Shown here piece after piece: positions 8,361 to 17,105 of a stretch of 64,000 bases of DNA. A program made the translations under genes and the position numbers. Below the pieces are notes generated by a model. The model was not told where the DNA came from, did not search any database, and was given only the letters and a program-made list of their open reading frames with translations. The stretch is from NCBI RefSeq assembly GCF_001643775.1, contig NZ_CP011402.1, positions 1,224,001 to 1,288,000 of the forward strand, given 5' to 3'. This DNA comes from Denitrobacterium detoxificans. Its GTDB lineage: Bacteria; Actinomycetota; Coriobacteriia; Coriobacteriales; Eggerthellaceae. The first letter of the stretch is position 1, and every line of letters begins with the position of its first letter.

Positions 8361-8807
8361 GTGAGGGTTCAGCTGTACTGCGACGGCGGATGCCGCGGAA
8401 ACCAGAACGACCGCAACGTAGGCGGATGGGGCGCCTACCTTATCTGGGGCGACCATACCAAGGAACTGTGGGATGGCGAGGTTAACACCACCAATAACAA
8501 GATGGAGCTCATGGGCTGCATCCAGGGGCTGCGCGCCATCAAGAACAAGAACGTGGGCGTCGACGTCTACATGGATAGCGCCTACGTATACAACGGCATT
8601 ACCAGCTGGATCTATGGCTGGATGAAGAAGGGCTGGAAGAATTCAAAGAAGGAGCCGGTTGCCAATAAGGATCTGTGGCTCGAACTCCTGGCCGAGAAGA
8701 AGCAGTTTTCGGATATCACGTTCAACAAGGTCAAGGGCCATGCCGATAACGCTGGTAACAACAAGGCCGACGAGCTTGCCAATCGCGCTATGGACGAGCT
8801 TTCGTAG
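8361..8807 (+). CDS. rnhA: Ribonuclease HI
   Basis: A 148-residue RNase HI that cuts the RNA strand of RNA:DNA hybrids. All four catalytic carboxylates are visible: Asp in YCDGGCRGN, Glu in KMELMG, Asp in MDSAYV and Asp in NKADELAN, plus the KGHADNAGN histidine loop. The basic protrusion GWMKKGWKNSKKEP is intact, as in the E. coli type. GTG at 8361 is preceded by GGGGAG inside the end of queD, implying coupled translation. Compare the second, degenerate RNase H-like domain at 40292. Confidence 0.92.
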   Translation: MRVQLYCDGGCRGNQNDRNVGGWGAYLIWGDHTKELWDGEVNTTNNKMELMGCIQGLRAIKNKNVGVDVYMDSAYVYNGITSWIYGWMKKGWKNSKKEPVANKDLWLELLAEKKQFSDITFNKVKGHADNAGNNKADELANRAMDELS

Positions 8808-8854
8808 CTTGATGGATGCTTGCTCTTCGCGCTTTATCCGACTATAGCGTCATG

Positions 8855-8860
8855 TATAAT
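8855..8860 (+). promoter_or_regulatory. Candidate -10 box upstream of the NSS transporter
   Basis: A perfect TATAAT at 8855-8860 lies 43 bases upstream of the chosen ATG. No convincing -35 hexamer sits 17 bases further upstream, so only the -10 is claimed. Confidence 0.4.
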
Positions 8861-8903
8861 TTCGCTCACGCATAGTGGCTTAGATTGTGGATTAGGGAAC
8901 GAA

Positions 8904-10316
8904 ATGGCGGAACAACTTATTGGTGAAAGCGCCCCGCGCGAACGCTTTGGCTCGCGTTTGGGCTTTATTCTCATTTCTGCGGGATGTGCGATCGGCCTGG
9001 GCAATGTATGGCGCTTTCCGTATATCACGGGCGAGTATGGTGGTGCGGCGTTCGTTCTGCTGTACTTGATCTTCCTGGTTATTCTGGGTCTACCGGTCAT
9101 GGTGATGGAATTTGCCGTGGGCCGTGCCAGCCAGAAGAGCTCGGCGAAGGCCTTCGACGTGCTTGCCCCGAAGAAGAAGTGGGGCTGGTTCGGCTGGTGG
9201 GGCTACCTTGGCTGCATGCTCCTCATGATGTTCTACACCACGGTGGGTGGTTGGATGGTCAGCTACGTTGCCAAGATGGCATCGGGCGAGTTCAACGGCC
9301 TTTCCGCCGAGGGCGTGGGGCTTGCGTTCGAGGCTACCCTTGCCGACCCCGGCCAGCAGGTTGCCTGGATGCTCGTTGCCATCCTGCTTGGGTTCTTCGT
9401 CGTTAGCCTTGGTCTGCAGAAGGGCGTCGAGCGCATTACGAAGTTCATGATGGGCGCGCTCCTGATCATCATGGTTGCGCTGGCCATTCGCGCCGTAACG
9501 CTTCCTGGTGCCGAAGCGGGCCTCGCATTCTATCTGGTTCCGGATTTCGGCAAGCTCATGGCCACCCCCGAAACCTTCCTCGATGCCGTCTTCGCCGCAA
9601 TGGGCCAGGCGTTCTTCACGCTTTCCCTGGGCATTTCCGCTATGGAGGTGTTCGGTAGCTACCTGGGCAAGGAACGCAGCCTTACGGGCGAGGCCGTGCG
9701 CATTGTTGGGCTCGACACCTTTGTGGCCATCGTTGCGGGCCTCATCATCTTTCCCGCATGCTTTGCCTTTGGCGTGAACCCCGGCCAGGGTCCGTCGTTG
9801 GTGTTCGTGACCCTGCCCACGATCTTCGGTGAAATGCCCTTGGGTCAGCTGTGGGGAGCGCTCTTCTTCGTGTTCATGAGCTTCGCGGCTTTGTCTACTA
9901 TCATCGCCGTGTTCGAGAATCTCATCAGCTTTGGCATGGATCGCTGGAACTGGACGCGCACGCAGGCGGTTGCCTATACCGCCATCATGGTCACCGTTCT
10001 GAGCATTCCCTGCGCGCTTGGCTTCAATCTGTGGGCTGGCGTTACCGTTCCCGGTATTGGCGATATCCAGTCGATCGAGGACTTCATCGTCTCGAATAAC
10101 CTTCTGCCCCTTGGCAGCCTGCTCTACGTCGTCTTTTGCGTTTCGAAGTTCGGATGGGGCTGGGATAATTTCGTTGCCGAGGCCGATGCGGGCGAGGGCA
10201 TGCATTTCCCCCGGTGGGCGCGTTTGTGGCTCACGTGGGGCGTTCCCGCGCTCATTCTGGTTATCTGGGTTTCGGGGTACGTGCCGAAATTTATGCTTTG
10301 GTTCGGTCTTTCGTAG
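8904..10316 (+). CDS. Neurotransmitter:sodium symporter (NSS/SNF) family transporter
   Basis: A 470-residue membrane transporter of the LeuT fold, expected to bring in an amino acid with Na+. The first helix carries the family signature GCAIGLGNVWRFPY, with unwound-region glycines that bind substrate and sodium; GGAAFVLLYL follows in helix 2. About twelve hydrophobic helices are visible. I choose ATG 8904, with AGGGA just upstream and MAEQ leading directly into the family core; an ATG at 8820 would add 28 unrelated residues overlapping the promoter. Members in anaerobes often carry aromatic or branched amino acids, but the substrate here is unknown. Confidence 0.88.
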   Translation: MAEQLIGESAPRERFGSRLGFILISAGCAIGLGNVWRFPYITGEYGGAAFVLLYLIFLVILGLPVMVMEFAVGRASQKSSAKAFDVLAPKKKWGWFGWWGYLGCMLLMMFYTTVGGWMVSYVAKMASGEFNGLSAEGVGLAFEATLADPGQQVAWMLVAILLGFFVVSLGLQKGVERITKFMMGALLIIMVALAIRAVTLPGAEAGLAFYLVPDFGKLMATPETFLDAVFAAMGQAFFTLSLGISAMEVFGSYLGKERSLTGEAVRIVGLDTFVAIVAGLIIFPACFAFGVNPGQGPSLVFVTLPTIFGEMPLGQLWGALFFVFMSFAALSTIIAVFENLISFGMDRWNWTRTQAVAYTAIMVTVLSIPCALGFNLWAGVTVPGIGDIQSIEDFIVSNNLLPLGSLLYVVFCVSKFGWGWDNFVAEADAGEGMHFPRWARLWLTWGVPALILVIWVSGYVPKFMLWFGLS

Positions 10317-10344
10317 TTCGATGCGATAGAATAACTCTGCTAAT

Positions 10345-10420
10345 GCGCCCGTGGCTCAATGGATAGAGCATCGGACTTCTAATCCGACGGTTGTGGGTTC
10401 GAGTCCCGCCGGGCGCACCA
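10345..10420 (+). tRNA. tRNA-Arg (TCT)
   Basis: Acceptor GCGCCCG/CGGGCGC with encoded ACCA, anticodon loop CTTCTAA (anticodon TCT), and T-arm GGTTCGAGTCC. It decodes AGA and AGG. It lies between the NSS transporter and the nitroreductase, about 1.4 kb upstream of the arginine deiminase operon. Confidence 0.95.
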
Positions 10421-10465
10421 TTTAGCCTATGCTTCGGATGGCGTTTTTGTCGCCGCGAAATTGCA

Positions 10466-10497
10466 GCAGCCGACGTTTCGTCGGCTGCTTTCTTTTG
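10466..10497 (+). terminator. Intrinsic terminator downstream of tRNA-Arg
   Basis: GCAGCCGACG (10466-10475) pairs with CGTCGGCTGC (10479-10488), followed by TTTCTTTTG. Confidence 0.8.
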
Positions 10498-10572
10498 GTA
10501 TTGCCCATATTTCGCGTAGCTCGCGATTCGTATGGGGAGTTTCTTGGGTGTCGCGCGTGAGTCGTTGCGTTC

Positions 10573-11259
10573 TTACGAACAGCTCCAGGCAAATCGCGTA
10601 TCTCCTGCGCCAATTTCGAAATTGCACTTCACGATGCCGATGTCGATCTTTGGGAGCGAGCCGCGCGACGTGGGGTTTACCTTTACCACGTTACCTGGCT
10701 CGAGCGTGATGACGAAATCCTGGCGGTTCATTGCGGTGGGCGCGAGCATGGCTGCGTTCATGGCGGATACGAACCATTCTGGTGCGGCGTCTACGCCTTT
10801 GCCTAGCTGGTAGCACTTTTCCACTGGCTTGCTTTTGCGAGGCGATCCGTGCGTTTTGCCGTATCCCAGCGCGATGACGCAATAAAGCTTTTCGCCCTTG
10901 AAGATGGCGCAAGCGGCATTTCGCTTGTTGTATGTTCCCGCAACCCAGCAGCTGTCTATGCCCATCGCGCGTGCGTTTAGGACGATGCGCTGGCCATAGT
11001 ACCCAATGCGCTGTTCGATGTTTGGTTCTTTCTTTCCGACGCAACATATATATGTGTGCACGTTTTCGAAGTGTCCGTATTTGGCGAGCACTCCCTTGAA
11101 GGCTACGGGATTGTTGCGTACGAGCTGAAAACGGAGGTCGCCCTCTTGGTTCGCCTTTTCAATCTGCTCTTGCAGGATGTCGAGTGTTTTGGTGTCGATG
11201 GGCCGCTCTGTGTAGGATCGCACGGAGTGGCGCTGTTCGACTGCTTCTATGAGTTCCAT
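10573..11259 (-). CDS. Nitroreductase-family flavoprotein (putative)
   Basis: A 228-residue protein of the FMN-binding nitroreductase fold. MELIEAVEQRHSVRSYTERPID is the usual N-terminus, where the RxSxR-type motif contacts FMN. GIDSCWVAG in the middle and the late LAPTAMNRQDF motif are typical of the group of larger single-chain putative nitroreductases. I choose ATG 11259 with AGGAGACGC just upstream; an open frame runs to 11421 but the extra 54 residues do not belong to the family. Substrate unknown; it probably uses NAD(P)H. It is divergent from the arc operon, with a 583-base gap between them. Confidence 0.82.
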   Translation of the reverse strand: MELIEAVEQRHSVRSYTERPIDTKTLDILQEQIEKANQEGDLRFQLVRNNPVAFKGVLAKYGHFENVHTYICCVGKKEPNIEQRIGYYGQRIVLNARAMGIDSCWVAGTYNKRNAACAIFKGEKLYCVIALGYGKTHGSPRKSKPVEKCYQLGKGVDAAPEWFVSAMNAAMLAPTAMNRQDFVITLEPGNVVKVNPTSRGSLPKIDIGIVKCNFEIGAGDTRFAWSCS

Positions 11260-11842
11260 TGCGTCTCCTATTCGTTTTTGTACAAGTGTAGGGGTGCCTT
11301 CCCGCTTTTCGTCATTTGTCACGGTCATGTTGATATGTCGAACGGATAGGGTTACTTGCCGTATATGTTGCGTACGTAGGGGGTGGAGAGGGTGTAATGC
11401 ACGGCGATTTCGCGTTTGCATATCCCACGCTTACGTATGCAGAAAAATCGTCTATAACCCCTTTTGGAGGGGTGAAAATGGGGCTAATCGCATGAGATGG
11501 GGGAAATATGCGAAAGGGACGTATATTGACAGCCTTAGGGTCTTATGATTGTGAAAATACTACCCGACTAAACGTATAAATCCCCTGATGAACGCTCAGA
11601 TTTCTGAAGAGCTCCCAAGCTTTGGATTTCCTGAAAACCCGAAAAGTCAATAGCCGTCCGCCGACTAATACCTACCGTTTACCCCGCAAAGGAAACGTTT
11701 TTTCAATACTTACAAATTCTCCTTGCATTTCGTTTCCGGGCATGCAATGGTTTGCTCGTTCCGCTTAAACGGGCCTACGGGTAAGGGCCTACCGCGGAAA
11801 ATGCATATTGCAAAACGCACGAGAGAGAAAAGGAGGGCGTTC
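11260..11842. promoter_or_regulatory. 583-bp regulatory region between the nitroreductase gene and arcA
   Basis: No gene is supported in this A/T-richer gap. It contains TTGACA at about 11527-11532 without a well-spaced -10; an inverted repeat TGCATA (11417-11422) / TATGCA (11436-11441); a short palindrome TGCATATTGCA at 11802-11812; and a direct repeat GGGCCTAC at 11771-11778 and 11785-11792. These could be operators of a regulator of the arginine deiminase pathway. I cannot identify a clean ArgR or FNR box. AAGGAGG directly before arcA is its ribosome site. Confidence 0.4.
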
Positions 11843-13066
11843 ATGACCGGAGTCAACGTCAAGAGCGAGATTGGACCTCTAAAGAAGGTCATTCTCCACC
11901 GTCCCGGTAACGAGCTTCTCAACCTCACCCCCGACACACTCGAGCGTCTGCTGTTCGACGATATTCCGTTCCTGGAAATCGCTCAGCAGGAGCACGACGC
12001 CTTTGCGCAGGCTCTGCGCGATAACGGCGTCGAGGTGGTCTACCTCGAGGACCTCATGGCTGAAACCATCCGCGACAACGCGGCTCTGCGCAGCCAGTTC
12101 ATCGAGCAGTGGATCGAGGAGGCGAATGTCCACACCGACAAGTGGCACAAGATCCTGCACGAGTATCTCGATTCCGAGTATGCCGATGCCAAGGCTCTGG
12201 TCGAAAAGACCATGACTGGCATCACGCTCGACGAGCTCGATATCGACCGCACCAACAGCCTGGTCGACCTCGTGAGCAGCCCCACGGAAATGGTCTGCGA
12301 TCCCATGCCCAACCTGTACTTCACCCGCGACCCGTTCGCGATGGTGGGCAATGGCGTAACCATCCACCGCATGTACTCCGTCACGCGTAATCGCGAGACG
12401 ATCTACGGTCAGTACATCTTCGACAACCATCCCGATTTCAAGGGCACCCCGCAGTACTACAGCCGCAAGGAAGCCTTCCACATCGAGGGTGGCGACGTTC
12501 TGAACATCAACGACCACGTGCTCGCCATCGGCATCAGCCAGCGTACCGAGCCCGACGCCATCGACACGCTCGCTCAGAGTATCTTCCACGATGAGCGCTC
12601 CAGCATCGACACCATCCTGGCGTTCGACATCCCGAACAGCCGCGCGTTCATGCATCTGGACACGGTGTTCACCCAGATCGACCACGACAAGTTCACCATC
12701 CACCCGGGCATCCTGGGCCCGCTCACGGTCTTCGAGCTCACCAAGGGCGCGGAAGGCAAGGTCAAGGTCAACCGCCTCGACTCCGACCTCGAGAGCATCC
12801 TCACGAAGTACGTGGGCCAGCCCGTCCAGCTGCTGCAGTGCGGCGCCGGCGATCGCATCGCCGCCGAGCGCGAGCAGTGGAACGACGGCAGCAACACGCT
12901 GTGCATCGAGCCTGGCAAGATCTGCGTCTACCAGCGCAACAACGTCACGAACGACTTTCTGTACAAGAACGGTCTTGAACTGGTCGTCATCCCCAGCTGC
13001 GAGCTGTCTCGCGGCCGTGGTGGCCCGCGCTGCATGAGCATGCCGGCCTGGCGCGAAGACCTCTAA
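11843..13066 (+). CDS. arcA: Arginine deiminase
   Basis: A 407-residue cytoplasmic enzyme that hydrolyses L-arginine to citrulline and ammonia, step one of the arginine deiminase pathway. Family motifs are NLYFTRDPFAM, the catalytic histidine region FHIEGGDVL, and the C-terminal nucleophile in GGPRCMSMP. The length is normal. I choose ATG 11843 because AAGGAGG lies 6 bases upstream and the protein then begins at the conserved SEIGPLKKVILHRPG; an in-frame ATG at 11723 would add 40 unrelated residues. Third codon positions are strongly C-biased compared with neighbours, as expected for an abundant enzyme. First gene of arcABC. Confidence 0.96.
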   Translation: MTGVNVKSEIGPLKKVILHRPGNELLNLTPDTLERLLFDDIPFLEIAQQEHDAFAQALRDNGVEVVYLEDLMAETIRDNAALRSQFIEQWIEEANVHTDKWHKILHEYLDSEYADAKALVEKTMTGITLDELDIDRTNSLVDLVSSPTEMVCDPMPNLYFTRDPFAMVGNGVTIHRMYSVTRNRETIYGQYIFDNHPDFKGTPQYYSRKEAFHIEGGDVLNINDHVLAIGISQRTEPDAIDTLAQSIFHDERSSIDTILAFDIPNSRAFMHLDTVFTQIDHDKFTIHPGILGPLTVFELTKGAEGKVKVNRLDSDLESILTKYVGQPVQLLQCGAGDRIAAEREQWNDGSNTLCIEPGKICVYQRNNVTNDFLYKNGLELVVIPSCELSRGRGGPRCMSMPAWREDL

Positions 13067-13151
13067 GGTCTTGCCCTTTCGAACCCACGTGGTTCGTGCA
13101 ATTGCTTACAAACGCCTGGAATGCCAGGCGACTTATGAAAGGAACTACATT

Positions 13152-14147
13152 ATGCCTACTAGCCTGAGCGGTCGCGACTTCCTGAAGCTTCTCGATTTCT
13201 CCGCCGAGGAAATCAACTACCTGCTTCGCCTCTCCCGCGAATTCAAGAACCTGAAGCTCACCGGTACGCCTCACCGCTACCTCGAGGGCAAGAACATCGT
13301 TCTGCTGTTCCAGAAGACCTCCACTCGTACGCGCTGCTCCTTCGAAGTTGGCGCTATGGACCTGGGCATGGGCGTGACCTACCTCGATCCCGGCAGCAGC
13401 CAGATGGGCAAGAAGGAGTCCATCGAGGACACCGCTCGCGTGCTCGATCGCTTCTATGACGGCATCGAATTCCGCGGCTTCGCCCAGAGCGACGTCGAAG
13501 AGCTGGCCGCCAACGCTTCCGTGCCCGTGTGGAACGGCCTCACCACGGAATGGCATCCCACCCAGATGCTCGCCGACATCCTCACCATGCAGGAGAACTT
13601 CAACTACGACATCAAGGGCAAGACGCTGGTCTTCATGGGCGACTGCAAGAACAACGTTGCTCGCTCCCTCATGGTCGTTTGCGCCAAGCTGGGCCTGAAC
13701 TTCGTGGCCTGCGGCCCCGAGTCCTGCATGCCTGCTCAGGACGTTATCGACGCCACCAAGCCCTTCTTCGAGGAGAATGGCTGCACCTGCACCCTCACGC
13801 AGGACGTTGCCGAGGGCGTCAAGGGCGCACATGCCATCTACACCGACGTTTGGGTATCCATGGGCGAGCCCGACGAGGTTTGGGAGTCCCGCATTAAGGA
13901 ACTCACCCCGTATCGCGTAACCTCCGAGGTTATGGCCATGGCCGATCCTTCCGCCATCTTCCTGCACTGCCTGCCCAGCTTCCATGACACCAACACGGTC
14001 ATCGGTGCTGAAAAGGCCAAGCAGTTCGGCATCACCGAGCAGGAAGTTACCGACGAGGTCTTCGAAGGTCCTCAGAGCCGCGTCTTCGATGAGGCCGAGA
14101 ACCGCATGCACACCATCAAGGCCATCATGTACGCGACCCTGTCGTAA
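13152..14147 (+). CDS. arcB: Ornithine carbamoyltransferase (catabolic)
   Basis: A 331-residue enzyme that phosphorolyses citrulline to ornithine and carbamoyl phosphate. STRTRCSFEV is the carbamoyl-phosphate site, HPTQ follows, and HCLPSFHD carries the ornithine-binding and catalytic cysteine. ATG 13152 has AAAGGA about 8 bases upstream; a longer frame from 13071 lacks family similarity. It sits 85 bases after arcA with no terminator, so cotranscription is likely. The catabolic role is inferred from the arcA/arcC context. Confidence 0.95.
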   Translation: MPTSLSGRDFLKLLDFSAEEINYLLRLSREFKNLKLTGTPHRYLEGKNIVLLFQKTSTRTRCSFEVGAMDLGMGVTYLDPGSSQMGKKESIEDTARVLDRFYDGIEFRGFAQSDVEELAANASVPVWNGLTTEWHPTQMLADILTMQENFNYDIKGKTLVFMGDCKNNVARSLMVVCAKLGLNFVACGPESCMPAQDVIDATKPFFEENGCTCTLTQDVAEGVKGAHAIYTDVWVSMGEPDEVWESRIKELTPYRVTSEVMAMADPSAIFLHCLPSFHDTNTVIGAEKAKQFGITEQEVTDEVFEGPQSRVFDEAENRMHTIKAIMYATLS

Positions 14148-14173
14148 ATCGCCGTACCATTTGCTAGATTTTT

Positions 14174-14200
14174 CAGGGCCGGCCTTCTCGGCTGGCCCTG
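14174..14200 (+). other. Intercistronic hairpin between arcB and arcC
   Basis: CAGGGCCGGCC (14174-14184) pairs with GGCTGGCCCTG (14190-14200) with one G:U pair and a 5-base loop. It has no following T-run, so it is more likely an mRNA-stability or processing element than a terminator. Confidence 0.5.
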
Positions 14201-14219
14201 CCATTTGAAAGGACATACC

Positions 14220-15179
14220 ATGCCTTATCAGAAAGGTGAAGGCCCTTCCGTAGTTATCGCGCTGGGCGGCAACGCTCTGGGCAATACTCCCGAAGAGCAG
14301 CTCGAGCTCGTGAAGAACACCGCCAGCCACATCGTTGATATGGTGGGCGAGGGCGTGAACACCATCGTTACGCACGGCAATGGCCCCCAGGTCGGCATGA
14401 TCAACAACGCGTTCGATGCCGCTTGCAAGGATCCCGCGAACAAGGTTCCGGCCATGCCTTTCCCCGAGTGTGGCGCCATGAGCCAGGGCTACATCGGCTA
14501 CCATCTGTCTCAGGCCATTCTGGGCGAGCTGAAGCATCGCGGTATCATGCGTTCCACCGCCAACGTGGTTACGCAGACGGTTGTCGATCCTAGCGACCCT
14601 GCCTTCGAGAACCCCACCAAGCCCGTGGGCGCCTTCATGACTGAAGAAGAGGCCAAGGCTCTGGCCGAGAAGACCGGCTGCACGGTGAAGGAAGATGCTG
14701 GCCGTGGCTGGCGTCGCGTGGTGGCTTCTCCGAAGCCCCAGCGTATCGTCGAATTCGACGCCGTGAAGGACCTCATGGACGCTGGCTACATCGTCGTCTC
14801 CACCGGTGGCGGCGGCATTCCCGTCATCGAGGCGAACGACAGCTACCATGGCGTTCCGGCCGTTATCGACAAGGATAACTCCGCATCCATGCTGGCCGCT
14901 TCGTTCAAGGCCGACATGCTCGTCATCCTTACCGCCGTCGAGAAGGTTTGCATCAACTTTGGCAAGCCCAATCAGGAAGAGATTTCCCACATGACGGTTG
15001 CCGAGGCCGAAGAGTACATCGCTCAGGAGCAGTTCGCCGCTGGTTCCATGCTGCCCAAGGTTCAGGCTTGCATCAACTACGTGCGCCGCTACCCGCAGGG
15101 CAAGGCTCTCATTACGAGCCTCGAGTGCGCTGCCGCTGGCCTGGAAGGCAAGACGGGCACCGTTATCACGCTCGACTAA
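14220..15179 (+). CDS. arcC: Carbamate kinase
   Basis: A 319-residue amino-acid-kinase-fold enzyme that transfers phosphate from carbamoyl phosphate to ADP, giving ATP, CO2 and ammonia: the energy-yielding last step of the pathway. VVIALGGNALG is the N-terminal phosphate-binding loop; GNGPQVG and STGGGGIPV are further family signatures. ATG 14220 has AAAGGAC 5 bases upstream; an ATG five codons earlier is possible but less well placed. No arcD-type arginine/ornithine antiporter follows. Confidence 0.95.
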   Translation: MPYQKGEGPSVVIALGGNALGNTPEEQLELVKNTASHIVDMVGEGVNTIVTHGNGPQVGMINNAFDAACKDPANKVPAMPFPECGAMSQGYIGYHLSQAILGELKHRGIMRSTANVVTQTVVDPSDPAFENPTKPVGAFMTEEEAKALAEKTGCTVKEDAGRGWRRVVASPKPQRIVEFDAVKDLMDAGYIVVSTGGGGIPVIEANDSYHGVPAVIDKDNSASMLAASFKADMLVILTAVEKVCINFGKPNQEEISHMTVAEAEEYIAQEQFAAGSMLPKVQACINYVRRYPQGKALITSLECAAAGLEGKTGTVITLD

Positions 15180-15201
15180 CCGGGTTTATCTTGGTTGTAG
15201 G

Positions 15202-15236
15202 GGAGCCGCATCCGTTCGTGGATGCGGCTCCTTTTG
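15202..15236 (+). terminator. Intrinsic terminator of arcABC
   Basis: GGAGCCGCATCC (15202-15213) pairs with GGATGCGGCTCC (15220-15231), followed by TTTTG. It closes the arc operon and separates it from argS. Confidence 0.85.
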
Positions 15237-15328
15237 TCTAGATTGCTCTATCTGTACTTTCATTTCCCTACGCGGGTGCTAGAATAGCCGCAATGTGCAT
15301 TCGTATTAGGAAGTGACGGAAAACAACC

Positions 15329-17053
15329 ATGCAGATTCGCGAACAACTTGAACAGCTTGTTGGCCAGGGTCTTTCGGCTGCTGTTGCCGATGGATCGCTC
15401 GCCCTCGACGAGATTCCGGAAGCTGCTCTCGAGCGACCTCGTGACACGAACAATGGCGACTGGGCTTCTACGGTTGCCCTGCGTCTGGCGAAGACGGCCA
15501 AGAAGAACCCCCGCGAAATCGCCCAGATCATCGTTGATCACCTTCCCGAGAACGGCATGATCGCTTCCTGCGAAATCGCCGGTCCTGGCTTCATCAATTT
15601 CACGCTTGCTCCCGAAGTGTTCCAGGGCGTCATTGCCCAGGTTCGCCAGGAAGGCGCCGATTACGCCAAGGGCACCATCGAGGGTCCCAACTACATCAAC
15701 ATCGAGTACATCAGCGCTAACCCCACGGGTCCGTTCCATGTGGGTCATGGCCGTTGGGCTGCGCTTGGCGATGCCACGGCGCGCGTCATGCGTCATGCCG
15801 GCTACAAGGTGTACGAAGAGAACTACATCAACGACCATGGTAGCCAGATGGATAACTTCGGTCGCAGCGTTGTTGCGCGTTACCTGCAGGAGCTTGGCCA
15901 CGACGTTCCGCTGCCCGAAAACTGCTACGCTGGCGCCTACGTTATCGACATTGCCAAGTCCATCATCGAAAAGGATGGCGACAAGTGGGTCGATGCCGAT
16001 GAGGAAGAGCGTCTGCTGAACTTCCGCGAGCGTGCCTACGCATACGAGCTTGCCGAGCAGCATCGCATTTGCGACACCTTTGGCACCACGTTCGACAAGT
16101 GGTTCAGCGAGCGTACTCTGTACGTGAAGGACGAAGAGGGCAAGAGCCAGGTCGACCGCGCTCTGGCTGCTATGGACGAGCGTGGCTACCTGTATGAAAA
16201 GGACGGCGCCACCTGGTTCAAGAGCACCGCGTTTGGCGATGACAAAGACCGCGTTCTGCAGAAGAGCAACGGCGAGTACACGTACTTCACCAGCGACGTT
16301 GCATACCACTACAACAAGATGCAGCGTGGCTTCGACCACCTCATCGACCTGTGGGGCGCCGATCATCATGGCTACATCGCCCGTTGCGAGGCCATGCTGG
16401 CCGCTTGGGGTTACCCGGGTGCCCTGGAAGTCATGCTTGGCCAGCTCGTGAACCTGTTCCGCAATGGCGAGCCGGTTCGTATGAGCAAGCGTACGGGCGA
16501 AATGGTCACGTTCGAAGAGCTCATCGAAGAAGTGGGCGTCGACAGCACGCGTTGGCTCATGCTTTCCCGCGGTGCCGATCAGACGATCGACTTCGACATC
16601 GAAGTGGCCAAGAAGAAGGATGCTTCCAACCCCGTGTATTACGTGCAGTACGCTCACGCGCGCATCTGCTCCATTCTGCGCAAGGCTGCTCCTGCCGAGC
16701 TTGCCGCCAAGGCCGAAGCTGGGGAAATCTCCATGGATGAGCTCGTTGCTCAGGTTCTTCCCGGTGAAATCGATCTGTCCGTGCTCACCGATCCCAGCGA
16801 AATTGCTCTTGCTCGCAAGATCGAGACGCTGCATGACTTCGTTCAGCTGGCTGCGCGTGACCGCGCTGCGTTCCGCATGACGCACTTCTGCCAGGATCTT
16901 GCCGGTCTGTTCCATGGCTTCTACACCAACTGCCATGTGAACGTGGAAGACGAGAAGCTGCGTAACGCCCGTCTGGCGCTCTGCGACGCAACGCGTATCG
17001 TTCTGGCGCTTGGTCTGGGTCTTCTGGGTATCACGGCCCCCGAGAAGATGTAG
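15329..17053 (+). CDS. argS: Arginyl-tRNA synthetase
   Basis: A 574-residue class I synthetase that charges tRNA-Arg. The class I HIGH-type motif appears as FHVGHGRWAALGDA near residue 138, after the ArgRS N-terminal domain; ArgRS requires tRNA for activation. The family's ANPTGPFHVGH context and the RMSKRTGEMVTFEEL segment (KMSKS equivalent) are clear, and the anticodon-binding helical domain fills the last ~130 residues. It starts 149 bases after arcC, beyond a terminator, so it is probably transcribed separately. Confidence 0.96.
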   Translation: MQIREQLEQLVGQGLSAAVADGSLALDEIPEAALERPRDTNNGDWASTVALRLAKTAKKNPREIAQIIVDHLPENGMIASCEIAGPGFINFTLAPEVFQGVIAQVRQEGADYAKGTIEGPNYINIEYISANPTGPFHVGHGRWAALGDATARVMRHAGYKVYEENYINDHGSQMDNFGRSVVARYLQELGHDVPLPENCYAGAYVIDIAKSIIEKDGDKWVDADEEERLLNFRERAYAYELAEQHRICDTFGTTFDKWFSERTLYVKDEEGKSQVDRALAAMDERGYLYEKDGATWFKSTAFGDDKDRVLQKSNGEYTYFTSDVAYHYNKMQRGFDHLIDLWGADHHGYIARCEAMLAAWGYPGALEVMLGQLVNLFRNGEPVRMSKRTGEMVTFEELIEEVGVDSTRWLMLSRGADQTIDFDIEVAKKKDASNPVYYVQYAHARICSILRKAAPAELAAKAEAGEISMDELVAQVLPGEIDLSVLTDPSEIALARKIETLHDFVQLAARDRAAFRMTHFCQDLAGLFHGFYTNCHVNVEDEKLRNARLALCDATRIVLALGLGLLGITAPEKM

Positions 17054-17078
17054 CAGATACCAACAGATCTAGTTGTCT

Positions 17079-17105
17079 ACGGCGGGGTTTATCCCCGCCG
17101 TTTTT
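17079..17105. terminator. Bidirectional terminator between argS and the symporter gene
   Basis: ACGGCGGGG (17079-17087) pairs with CCCCGCCGT (17093-17101), followed by TTTT. It sits between convergent genes; the stem overlaps the last codons of the leftward gene by several bases. Confidence 0.75.

Noticed and set aside
11457-11473. ACCCCT/AGGGGT hairpin upstream of arcA as a terminator
   Set aside because: Six-bp stem with no T-run on either side; too weak to call.
12987-14990. 667-codon open frame on the minus strand opposite arcB and arcC
   Set aside because: It is an antisense shadow created by the strong codon bias of arcB/arcC; it has no ribosome site or family-like motifs, and the + strand genes are certain.
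15260-16936. 558-codon minus-strand open frame opposite argS
   Set aside because: Shadow of argS; composition is unlike a protein and no start signal is visible.
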